From CAIXPS01 sp034430115 (GTDB lineage: Bacteria > Chloroflexota > Anaerolineae > J036 > Brachytrichaceae), in assembly GCA_034430115.1 (NCBI GenBank), contig DAOUFG010000063.1:1-64000 (forward strand): a DNA stretch of 64,000 nucleotides, read 5' to 3'. A program made the position numbers and the translations under genes. Shown one piece after another: positions 1 to 6,952 of this stretch (positions are counted from its first letter, which is position 1; every line of letters starts with the position of its first letter). The notes under the pieces were generated by a model. That model was not told where the DNA came from. It saw only the letters and a list, made by a program, of their open reading frames with translations, and ran no database searches.

Positions 1-213
1 CGGCAAGGTGCGCGTGAAAACGATCTGCTCATCCGGCTCGATCACCACCGTCTCCGCTTCGCACTGGCGGCGGGTCAGGCGGGCCATCCGTTGCGGCCAG
101 GAAAGGCCGCCCGCCTCACACTCTTCCAAAATGGAGATGGGTGTGGATTTGCGCCAATGCTTGTGCTCACCGGCGCGCACGCGCCGCTTTAGTTCTTCAA
201 TTCGCTCATTCAT
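1..213 (-). CDS. Glycyl radical enzyme (pyruvate formate-lyase family), N-terminal fragment cut by window edge
   Basis: Reading the minus strand from an ATG at 213, an open frame runs off the window. The 71 visible residues begin MNERIEELKRRV and include a TPISILEECEA stretch and an ETVVIEPDEQIVFTRTLP stretch. This resembles the N-terminus of pyruvate formate-lyase/glycerol dehydratase-type glycyl radical enzymes, which start with a basic helix, then an activation helix, then a segment setting up the substrate domain. The catalytic cysteine and glycyl loop lie outside the window, so the substrate class cannot be read. A GAGG sits about 5 bases before the start. The gene directly upstream on the same strand encodes a radical-SAM activase, which supports the call strongly. 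Confidence 0.7.
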   Translation of the reverse strand, partial: MNERIEELKRRVRAGEHKHWRKSTPISILEECEAGGLSWPQRMARLTRRQCEAETVVIEPDEQIVFTRTLP

Positions 214-284
214 GTCCGCCTCGCTGAAATCCAAACAAAGACCACAAGGATTCTATATTCTGTCCCCCGAAATGGGCAGGAGCT

Positions 285-1040
285 TCACGCGACACAGACC
301 GGCACGCCGGCCTGCTCAAAGATGCGCATGTTCAGGTTGAGCGGGCAGGCCTCATCATAGTCCGGCTTGAATTGCATCCCGGCGGCCTGGTACTTCGCTC
401 CCGCCGCGCGGTTATATGACAAAAGGTCAACCCGCAATAACCCGGGCAGGCCCTGCGCCAGTCGCGCGATGCCCGCCAGGTTCTCATCCGTGTCCGTCAC
501 GCCGGGCACCAGCGGCACACGGATCACAAACGGCACGCCGCTGGCGCTGACGAGCTGCAAGTTGCGCAAGATAAGCTCATTTGTGCGGCCCGTGTAATGC
601 AGGTGCGCTTGCGGGTCGATCAACTTCACGTCGTAAAACACCAGGTTGGTGTGCGCCAGTAACAGGCGCAGGCCGCCTGCGCTGCCGTAACCGGAAGTCT
701 CTATCAACACGTGCAAATCATCGAGCAGGGAAATCACCTCCGCCACGAAGGCAGCCTGTTGCAGCGGTTCCCCGCCGGAGAAGGTCACGCCGCCCTCGTT
801 CATCTTCAGGATACTTGCCTGGGCATTCAGGCGGGCGGCCAGCTCAAATGGGGTGAAATATCGCCCGGCGACGCGCGTGCCGGCCGGGCTGTGCATGGTC
901 TGCGGCTCGCTGGATTGCCCTTCCGGGTTGTGGCACCAGGCGCAGGCCAGCGGGCAACCTTTTAGAAAGACGGTGGTGCGGATGCCCGGCCCATCATGCA
1001 CGGCAAATTCTTTGATGTCGAATACGATTCCCGTCGTCAT
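285..1040 (-). CDS. Glycyl-radical-enzyme activating enzyme (PflA-type radical SAM)
   Basis: This 251-residue protein would use S-adenosylmethionine and a [4Fe-4S] cluster to install the glycyl radical on the enzyme encoded just downstream. The N-terminal motif CPLACAWC is the CxxxCxxC cluster-binding signature, preceded by HDGPGIRTTVFLKG as in PflA, and the SAM-contacting GGEP motif appears at about residue 89 (GGVTFSGGEP). Only a short loop follows the radical-SAM cysteines. It therefore lacks the ferredoxin-like eight-cysteine insert of many activases for glycerol, choline or benzylsuccinate enzymes and resembles the minimal PflA layout. The gap to the partner is 71 bases, suggesting one transcript. 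Substrate of the partner is not determinable here. Confidence 0.9.
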   Translation of the reverse strand: MTTGIVFDIKEFAVHDGPGIRTTVFLKGCPLACAWCHNPEGQSSEPQTMHSPAGTRVAGRYFTPFELAARLNAQASILKMNEGGVTFSGGEPLQQAAFVAEVISLLDDLHVLIETSGYGSAGGLRLLLAHTNLVFYDVKLIDPQAHLHYTGRTNELILRNLQLVSASGVPFVIRVPLVPGVTDTDENLAGIARLAQGLPGLLRVDLLSYNRAAGAKYQAAGMQFKPDYDEACPLNLNMRIFEQAGVPVCVA

Positions 1041-1115
1041 TATTGCAAAATACGCCTTTGAAACCCGCCTACATCATAGCCCGGTTGGGTTCCATTGACC
1101 TGGCGCATGAGCCAA

Positions 1116-1637
1116 TCACCAGCCGCCTTTCTTCGCTTGAAAGCGATCAAGGTAGGCCGCCATATATCCCCAGGTATCCAGTTCAGGCAATGCCACGCCA
1201 TGACTGTTGAGGAACGTCGTCATGTCGGTGCGGTGCGCGATGCCGTGGTAGACCACGGCCATGAAGATCTGGCGCGCCTGGTAGTCGAAGGTCAGGCCAT
1301 TCTCTTCCTCGTGCACGTTCTGAGTGGGCGGGACGTGTTGCAGCGTGTCTATTAACGCTTCGTCCACTTGAGCGGCATAGGCTGCCATTTGCGCCAGGCT
1401 AGGGCTTTCCTCCCATTCGAACGCGGGTTGTGGATACATTCCGTGGATGCGCTTCAGAAAGCCGGCCTCTGCGCGCAAGAGGTGGCCGAAGGTCTCAAGG
1501 ATCGACCCATACGCGCCTGGGATGCCGGCCCTGAGCAGATTCTCGTCGAGGCTCATGCAGATGCCCAGTAGTTGCTGGTTAGCCCACTGGTTATAACGAA
1601 CGAATTCGACCAGTGTCGCTTCGGGTTGTATCTCCAT
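1116..1637 (-). CDS. DinB-family protein
   Basis: A 173-residue four-helix-bundle protein of the DinB/DfsB superfamily. These bind a divalent metal through three histidines; many act in thiol-dependent transfer reactions or stress responses, but most are uncharacterised. Candidate ligands are His in ETFGHLLRAE (first helix pair) and the two His in VYHGIAHRTD near the C-terminus, the usual HxxxH arrangement. I place the start at MEIQPEATL because AGGAG lies 9 bases ahead of it; an in-frame ATG six codons upstream has no such site. It stands 75 bases upstream of the activase on the same strand, but nothing in its sequence ties it functionally to that gene. Confidence 0.85.
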   Translation of the reverse strand: MEIQPEATLVEFVRYNQWANQQLLGICMSLDENLLRAGIPGAYGSILETFGHLLRAEAGFLKRIHGMYPQPAFEWEESPSLAQMAAYAAQVDEALIDTLQHVPPTQNVHEEENGLTFDYQARQIFMAVVYHGIAHRTDMTTFLNSHGVALPELDTWGYMAAYLDRFQAKKGGW

Positions 1638-1732
1638 ACTCAAAATCTCCTGCACTTCTTTGCGACGGCGGCGTTACCCGCCGCTCGCGCTACTCATGGG
1701 AATTCTCACATCTTTTGAGGGGAGAACGCTAA

Positions 1733-1762
1733 CTGGGCCAACCCTCGTCGGGGCTGGCCCAG
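1733..1762 (-). terminator. Strong hairpin between GH4 gene and DinB gene
   Basis: CTGGGCCAACCC pairs with GGGGCTGGCCCAG (12-bp stem with one A-C mismatch, loop about 5 bases). It lies just after the stop of the GH4 gene on the minus strand. No U-run follows, so it is terminator-like or a processing hairpin rather than a canonical intrinsic terminator. Confidence 0.45.
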
Positions 1763-1788
1763 CCATTACCAAAGAATCGTGGGCAGAA

Positions 1789-3339
1789 TCAGCCCTTCGT
1801 CATCTTGCCCTTATCGGCGGCAGCGGCGTTGGCGCGCGCCTCGGCGGCGGCCTGCGCCATCTCTTCCACCGTCTTGGTGTGCAGGCGCGCCGCACCCTGC
1901 GTTTGCACCAGGCGCACGCGCGTGCCGTCCTTTTCGGCATCTTGCAGGCGCTTCTGTGCCGCGGGGATTTCAGCAGCATATTGCGGCAGCCATTGCGCCT
2001 GCGCCACCAGCATCTCGTCGGTCATCTGCCAAACCTCTTCGGGGTTGCACACCGCGCCCACCAGCGGGTCGTGCAGCATGGCCTGCTTCAGCAGCGTCAC
2101 GTCGCCATGCACCGCGGCTTCCATGCCCATCTCTTGCACGCGCGCGCTGGCCGAGCACGTCGCCGCGCAGGCCAACGGCAGGTCGCCCACCACCGGCATA
2201 TTGATGCCCGTGCGATCCACGTAGCCGGGGATTTCCACCACGCAGCCGTCGGGCAGGTTGGTGATGTAACCACGATTGACGACGTTGAAATGCCCGCGAT
2301 AGGTCCGCCCCGTCTCCAGCGCTTCGATGATGTACGAGCCGTGTTCTTCGCTGCGCGCATCGGTGTTCCTGTCCCACGGCTTTTCCTGCATCCAATTGGG
2401 GAAGTCCGTCTCGAACCAGTTGCGCCCTTCGGTGCACACGCGCAGGTAGCCGCCCGTCTCGCCGTTGATCCAGCTTGAGAGGTCGATCCACTGCTCGATC
2501 TCATTCGTGCGTTTGCGATACCAGGGCACGTATTCACTCAAGTGCCCGTTGGATTCGGTGCTGTAGTAGCCGAAGCGCTTGAGCACGTCGATGCGCACTT
2601 TCTCTTCCTGGCGATACTGCGGGTGCGCCTCAAATAGTTCGGCCAGGCGCGGCAGCATATCCATGCCCCGCCAGAGCACCTTGATGAACCAGGTCTGATG
2701 GTTCAACCCCGCGGCAATCACGTCCACTTCTTTGCGGTGCAGTTCCTCGTTGGGGCCGATCAAACCCTCCTGCCTGGCCCAGCGCTCGATCACCTTAGTG
2801 ATCTGCCAGTGCGCGCCCTGCACACCGTGGCACAGGCCCACCATCTTCACGCCGCCATACTTGCTGCACGCCCAGGTGTTCATTGCCATGGGGTTAGAGT
2901 AATTCAGGAACAGTGCCCCGGGCTTAGCGACTTCGCGGATGTCTTTGCAGAAGCCCAATAGCGCGTTGATGGTGCGTTGCGCATACATGATGCCGCCGGC
3001 GCAGATGGTATCGCCCACGCATTGGTCCACCCCGTACTTGAGCGGGATGTCGATGTCCGTCTGGAAGGCCTCCAGGCCACCCTGGCGGATCATGCTGATG
3101 ACGTAATCGGCATCGGCGATGGCCGCGCGGCGGTCGGTGGTGGCGATGATCTTGGCCGGCAGATGGTTGGCGTCAATATCGCGCCGGCAAAGCTGGGTCA
3201 CCATGTCCAGGTTGCGCTCGGAAATGTCGGTGAAGGCGAAGGTGGTATCGGCGAACTCGGGGACGAACAACAGGTCACGCATCAGCCGGCGCGTGAAGCC
3301 AATTGAGCCGGCGCCGATCATGGCAATTTTGATAGGCAT
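1789..3339 (-). CDS. Glycoside hydrolase family 4 (alpha-galactosidase/alpha-glucuronidase-like)
   Basis: A 516-residue GH4 enzyme. GH4 members hydrolyse alpha- or beta-glycosides by an NAD- and Mn-dependent oxidation, elimination and reduction mechanism in the cytoplasm. The N-terminus KIAMIGAGSIGFTRRL is the Rossmann NAD site. The Mn-binding cysteine and histidine appear as GLCHGVQG, and the substrate asparagine in LNYSNPMAMNTWA. Start MPIKIA was chosen because GAGGA lies 8 bases ahead and the Rossmann strand begins immediately; the longer frame upstream has no homology-like content. It is about 50-70 residues longer than typical members because of an Ala- and Lys-rich C-terminal tail (about residues 485-516). 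It is followed upstream by a sugar isomerase-like gene, consistent with catabolism of a plant or algal oligosaccharide. Exact substrate unknown. Confidence 0.9.
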   Translation of the reverse strand: MPIKIAMIGAGSIGFTRRLMRDLLFVPEFADTTFAFTDISERNLDMVTQLCRRDIDANHLPAKIIATTDRRAAIADADYVISMIRQGGLEAFQTDIDIPLKYGVDQCVGDTICAGGIMYAQRTINALLGFCKDIREVAKPGALFLNYSNPMAMNTWACSKYGGVKMVGLCHGVQGAHWQITKVIERWARQEGLIGPNEELHRKEVDVIAAGLNHQTWFIKVLWRGMDMLPRLAELFEAHPQYRQEEKVRIDVLKRFGYYSTESNGHLSEYVPWYRKRTNEIEQWIDLSSWINGETGGYLRVCTEGRNWFETDFPNWMQEKPWDRNTDARSEEHGSYIIEALETGRTYRGHFNVVNRGYITNLPDGCVVEIPGYVDRTGINMPVVGDLPLACAATCSASARVQEMGMEAAVHGDVTLLKQAMLHDPLVGAVCNPEEVWQMTDEMLVAQAQWLPQYAAEIPAAQKRLQDAEKDGTRVRLVQTQGAARLHTKTVEEMAQAAAEARANAAAADKGKMTKG

Positions 3340-3402
3340 GGGATTGTTCCTCAGATGTTGATTTGTGGCACCCTGGGGTGCACGCGAACTCAGGTCAGGC
3401 TG

Positions 3403-3408
3403 ATTATA
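3403..3408 (-). promoter_or_regulatory. Possible -10 element for GH4 gene
   Basis: A perfect TATAAT on the minus strand lies 64 bases before the GH4 start, in the 83-base gap after the upstream gene. No good -35 box is seen at 16-18 bases. Confidence 0.3.
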
Positions 3409-3422
3409 GGGTTGGCCTGTAA

Positions 3423-4229
3423 TCAATACCCCAACCGTCGCAGGTACTCGCGGTTCACGCGCGCGGCCTCCGCCGGCGGGCGCGGCGGATAGGGGCGGTC
3501 CAATTCCACGGCCACCCAGCCATCGTAGTGCACCTCTTCCAGGTTCTTCAAAACAGCTCGCACGTCCAGCCCCAGGTTGCCCGCGCCAAGCTCCGCAAAG
3601 CGGGCCTGCTCGTTGAACCGTTGCGTGCGGCGGTTCCAGGTAGCCGGGTCGTCGGCATGTGTGTCCTTCAAGTGCACGTGCGCAATGCGGTTGCGTAAGA
3701 TCGGATTGCTGAATACCCGCAACGGGTCGCTGCCGGAGGCCAGCATATGCCCCGTATCCAGGAGTAGCCACAGATCGGGCGCTTTGGACAACAGCGTCTC
3801 TGCATCTTCCACCGTCTCGATCATGGCGCCCATGTGCGCATGTTGAAAGCCCTTGACGTGGTGGGTCACACAGAAGGCCAGGATGTCATCCAACGAACGC
3901 GCGGCGCGTTCGAAGTCTGCGTCGCTTGGGTTATCACCCCCGAAGTTAGTGCGCCACAGAAACGGCACCTCGGCGGCCTGGTTACCCAATGTGATGTTGT
4001 ACTTCACCGAGTCGAGCGACTGGCCGCCCGGCCCCAGGTTGTTGACCAGGTGCAAACCATACTTGCGGGCCAGCGTCGCTACGTGCACAAGTTCTTCGGG
4101 GCTATTGGCGGGCATGGCCTCCACGCCTTCCCAGCCGGCCTCGGCCACCTCACGCAAAACCTTCTCCGCATCCTGCCGTTCTTCGCCACCAAACTGAATC
4201 AGGTGGCATGCAAATTTGAACTGACTCAT
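3423..4229 (-). CDS. Xylose-isomerase-like TIM barrel (sugar phosphate isomerase/epimerase family)
   Basis: A 268-residue AP-endonuclease-2-type TIM barrel. Family members interconvert keto- and aldo-sugars, epimerise inositols or sugar acids, or cleave such compounds, using a divalent metal. Metal and substrate residues are visible as the Glu of AEAGWEGVEAM, the LLLDTGHM motif, HVHLKDTHAD and the C-terminal VAVELDRPYPP (Glu). AGAGGAGC sits 5 bases before the ATG. It precedes the GH4 gene on the same strand (83 bases) and probably shares its carbohydrate pathway. Two further paralogous barrels lie at 11080-12562. Substrate cannot be assigned. Confidence 0.85.
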   Translation of the reverse strand: MSQFKFACHLIQFGGEERQDAEKVLREVAEAGWEGVEAMPANSPEELVHVATLARKYGLHLVNNLGPGGQSLDSVKYNITLGNQAAEVPFLWRTNFGGDNPSDADFERAARSLDDILAFCVTHHVKGFQHAHMGAMIETVEDAETLLSKAPDLWLLLDTGHMLASGSDPLRVFSNPILRNRIAHVHLKDTHADDPATWNRRTQRFNEQARFAELGAGNLGLDVRAVLKNLEEVHYDGWVAVELDRPYPPRPPAEAARVNREYLRRLGY

Positions 4230-4256
4230 GGTTGCTCCTCTACGGTGAAAGATTTA

Positions 4257-4375
4257 CTTTAACCACCACGGCACGAAGACACAAAACGATGAGGAGTGCC
4301 TGACCCCTTCATTCTTACATGACCCTTCGTGTACTTCGTGCCCTTTGTGACTTTGTGTTTCGCTCGATCGCTCTG
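4257..4375. repeat. Imperfect inverted repeat of the CACAAAG type
   Basis: The gap holds ACCACGGCACGAAGACAC on the left and the roughly complementary CTTCGTGCCCTTTGTGACTT on the right. It resembles the longer palindromic repeats at 12569, 47758 and 59928. Confidence 0.5.
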
Positions 4376-4386
4376 TGATGAATCTC

Positions 4387-5028
4387 TTACTTTTCCAACC
4401 GCTGGCGCAATTCGTCCATCGCCTTCTTTAGCTCCGCTTCGCGGTAGCTGACGGTGATGTCGCCGCGTGTGCGCTCCAACACGCCGCGCACCATATCGGT
4501 ATTGCGGCGCAGGCCGCTGGTGATGGCGTCGGGGAAGTCCATCGTCACCAGCACGTCGTAGATGTCGTCCATAGCGGCCAACAGACGTTCGCTTTCGTTG
4601 TTGTGCCCCCGGCGAATCTTATCCAACGCTCGCCGGCGCAGCTCGCCGGCAGCCTCGGCTAACCCATTCAAGTAAGCCGCATATTCCGCGCCGATCTCGT
4701 CGGGTGCGGGAAATGGTTTGCCTTGCGCAATCGCCAGCGTGATCTTTGCCTCGCAGAGTTCCTTCATCGCATCCTGGGTGTAGCCGGTGTAATACAGTTC
4801 CGGGTAGGGCTTGACGTGTGCGATCAACTCTTGCGACACGCGCACCGCCTCACTCACCAGGTGCTCGGCCTCTTCCCATTCGTCGCGATGCGAGGCGCGA
4901 ATCGCCATTGAACAGTAGCGGATCAATTCACGCGAGACAGTTACGGCTGCATCACGTGCCGTGGTCTTGGTAATGAAGTCTGCACGGATGCGCTCGCTGA
5001 TTGCCGATAGGTTGCTTTGGGTACTCAT
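4387..5028 (-). CDS. Translin-family protein
   Basis: A 213-residue, almost wholly alpha-helical protein. The N-terminal half (AVTVSRELIRYCSMAIRA, then EEAEHLVSEAVR) and the later YYTGYTQDAMKELCEAK match the translin/TRAX fold, where two subunits form octameric nucleic-acid-binding barrels. In eukaryotes translin binds single-stranded DNA and RNA and TRAX is a nuclease; archaeal homologues exist, and bacterial ones occur sporadically, including in Chloroflexota. The TRAX catalytic acidic cluster cannot be confirmed from sequence by eye. A TACAAT hexamer ends 6 bases before the ATG, so the mRNA is probably leaderless. The gene abuts the candidate replication origin and is transcribed away from it. 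Confidence 0.75.
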   Translation of the reverse strand: MSTQSNLSAISERIRADFITKTTARDAAVTVSRELIRYCSMAIRASHRDEWEEAEHLVSEAVRVSQELIAHVKPYPELYYTGYTQDAMKELCEAKITLAIAQGKPFPAPDEIGAEYAAYLNGLAEAAGELRRRALDKIRRGHNNESERLLAAMDDIYDVLVTMDFPDAITSGLRRNTDMVRGVLERTRGDITVSYREAELKKAMDELRQRLEK

Positions 5029-5034
5029 GTGCTC

Positions 5035-5079
5035 ATTGTAGTGCGCTCCGCCTCACTTGTATCAACAAACCTGATACAA
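5035..5079 (-). promoter_or_regulatory. Translin-like gene promoter with inverted-repeat operator
   Basis: On the minus strand TACAAT (5035-5040) lies 6 bases ahead of the ATG. Upstream is a perfect palindrome, TTGTATCA at 5057-5064 and TGATACAA at 5072-5079 with a 7-base spacer, positioned over the expected -35 region. It looks like a repressor operator, but the regulator is unknown. Confidence 0.5.
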
Positions 5080-5100
5080 AAGGGGCCGACCTTGGCGTCA

Positions 5101-5658
5101 GCATCCGCGTTGGGCAAGTGTAACGGAACCCTTTCTCCTCTTTTATTTATATAGTAAGTAGTAGTAGGGCGGTGGATGGCGGGGATAAATACACAGTGCC
5201 CCATCAGTGGTGGTTATGACGTCTCTATATCCCAAATGTGGGATATACCGGTTATCTACATCCACAAGGGCTGTGTGCGGCGTGTGGATATGTTTTTGCG
5301 CCAAATGGCCGTCGAAAAGGCACCTCGACCCATTAGTGGCGGCCCTGGCAGGCCGACCAGCGGCCAATCTACAGGCTGTTGATAAGCCGGTGTGTGGAAA
5401 AGTGGATAGGTGGGTGACAGAGATGAGGACATATCACCCTATAATCCACAGTATGTCGGCGTTTATCCACAGCGACCAGGACACGGTCGATGGCCTGATG
5501 CAGCACTATGGCGTTGACGTTGCGCATGCTCAGCATGTAGCAAAACTGGCGACAGGGCTGTTTGACCTCTTTCAACCCATGCACAGGTTATCCACACGTG
5601 CGCGTGATTTGCTCCAGGCAGGCGCTCTTTTGCATAATGTGGGTATGTCTGTGGATGA
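5101..5658. other. Candidate chromosomal replication origin (oriC)
   Basis: On the minus strand, reading 5' to 3', a DnaA-box-like TTTATCCCC (5181-5189) is followed by a GC-rich spacer (5168-5180). Next comes a DnaA-trio-like array CTACTACTACTTACTAT (about 5151-5168) and then an AT-rich tract of T/A and purine-rich bases (5130-5150). To the right lie perfect DnaA boxes TTATCCACA at 5463-5471 and 5588-5596 and one-mismatch boxes at 5252-5260, 5283-5291, 5377-5385, 5393-5401, 5442-5450 and 5650-5658. An inverted repeat, TATATCCC (5226-5233) and GGGATATA (5240-5247), and two CCCAT(C/T)AGTGG direct repeats (near 5200 and 5330) also occur. Genes diverge from this region, minus on the left and plus on the right, as expected for leading-strand bias. 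No dnaA or dnaN is adjacent in the window. Confidence 0.65.
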
Positions 5659-6943
5659 GCCGGCGCATCACCTGGCGGGGCGAGACATCATCATCGCCGC
5701 TCCGTTGCAAGCGTTCGACCCATCGGAGCGCGCCATGTTAGCCTGCATGGCCGCTTTCCATCGCAAGCCGGTGGATGCAGACGCAGAGCCGTTGATGCAG
5801 GCGCTCTCCGCCGCGCAACGTGAGCAGACTTTGATGCTCAGCGCGATTTTGCGTGTGGCAGATGGGCTGGACTATTCCCAGACGCAGACGACGCAATTGG
5901 AAGGATTGGCTTCCGCTTCACCAGATCAACCAGAGGTGTGCGTGAGCGGCCCGCATAGCCATGAAGATGTCGCGCGTGCCTTGAAGAAAGCTGACCTGTG
6001 GAATTCGCTCTTTCCGCCGTTACACATACACATCGTGTCACACCAGGGTGCGCCGGGCATTGCGCTGAGCGATACACTCGCCTGCGCGGGGCGGCGCATG
6101 TTGCGTTATCAGATGGAGCAGTTATCTACGGCGGATTGGCGTGTTATGGAAAATGAGTGGCCGACTCGCAGCCAGGTGCATCAATTGCGGATGGCGGCGC
6201 GCCGCCTGCGTTCGACGTTGCGCATCTTCAGGCCCTATTACAAAGCGAAGGCCGTGCGACCGGTGGCCGATGGGTTGCATGCATTATCCGCCGCGCTCAG
6301 CCCTGCGCGCGAACAAGATGTGACGTTGCGCGCGTTGCAAGTGTATCAACAAGCTGCGGATGAAGTGAATCGTGCGTCCATCCAGCCCGTGGCGGACCTC
6401 TGGCAACAGGAGCGTGAGCGCGCGTATGTTGTATGCGCGCAGTACCTCGGCGGCGAACAACACCAGGCGTGGTTGCAAGGCCTGGCGGACTTCGTGCAAT
6501 CCGAGGCGGTTGACCGTGCGTATGAGCCGGGGAAGCCTTTCTATTTGCGCCATGCGCTGGATGTGATTATGACGGAGCACATTGCCGGCGTGCGCGCCTA
6601 CGATGTGTTGCCTGACGTGCCGGCGGTGAAGGATATTCACCATCTGCGCATCGCCGTTAAGCGACTGCGTTATGTGTGTGAAGGGTTGCGCGAAGTGTTG
6701 CTTGCGGAGCGGGTGGAGCAGATTCTGAATGCTTGCGCGGCGGCGCAGGGTGACTATGGCGCGCTTATCGATGCGCATCTTGCGGCACGGCGCGCGTTGT
6801 ATTTCGTCGCTATGCATCGCGCGGCGGATCAGGATGCGCCAGCGATCCATGTTGCGCTGGCCCTTGCGCGAGCCCAGCAGCAAATTGTGGCTGAGCACCT
6901 GGCCGGGTGGCGTCTGCCCATGGAATCATTGTTAATGTTATGA
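5453..6943 (+). CDS. HD-domain (Ppx/GppA C-terminal-like) plus CHAD-domain protein
   Basis: A 496-residue two-domain protein. Residues about 15-190 form an HD-type helical domain (LQAGALLHNVGM, then HHLAGRDIIIAA, AFHRKPVDA, ILRVADGLDYSQ) like the C-terminal domain of exopolyphosphatase/GppA. Residues about 230-490 form a CHAD domain with two repeats carrying conserved His/Arg/Lys helices (VHQLRMAARRLRSTLR and IHHLRIAVKRLRYVCEGLR). CHAD domains bind polyphosphate, so a role in polyphosphate or phosphate-ester metabolism is likely, but the HD metal set is incomplete and catalysis is not certain. The start MSAFIHS follows TATAAT (5440-5445) by 7 bases, implying a leaderless message; an in-frame ATG at 5423 is an alternative. 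The 5' end carries DnaA boxes of the candidate origin. Confidence 0.85.
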   Translation: MSAFIHSDQDTVDGLMQHYGVDVAHAQHVAKLATGLFDLFQPMHRLSTRARDLLQAGALLHNVGMSVDEPAHHLAGRDIIIAAPLQAFDPSERAMLACMAAFHRKPVDADAEPLMQALSAAQREQTLMLSAILRVADGLDYSQTQTTQLEGLASASPDQPEVCVSGPHSHEDVARALKKADLWNSLFPPLHIHIVSHQGAPGIALSDTLACAGRRMLRYQMEQLSTADWRVMENEWPTRSQVHQLRMAARRLRSTLRIFRPYYKAKAVRPVADGLHALSAALSPAREQDVTLRALQVYQQAADEVNRASIQPVADLWQQERERAYVVCAQYLGGEQHQAWLQGLADFVQSEAVDRAYEPGKPFYLRHALDVIMTEHIAGVRAYDVLPDVPAVKDIHHLRIAVKRLRYVCEGLREVLLAERVEQILNACAAAQGDYGALIDAHLAARRALYFVAMHRAADQDAPAIHVALALARAQQQIVAEHLAGWRLPMESLLML

Positions 6944-6952
6944 TAAGCGCAC

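Noticed and set aside
3340..3771. Upstream extension of the GH4 frame by 144 codons
   Set aside because: It overlaps the neighbouring isomerase gene, lacks homology-like content, and the NAD site begins at the chosen start.
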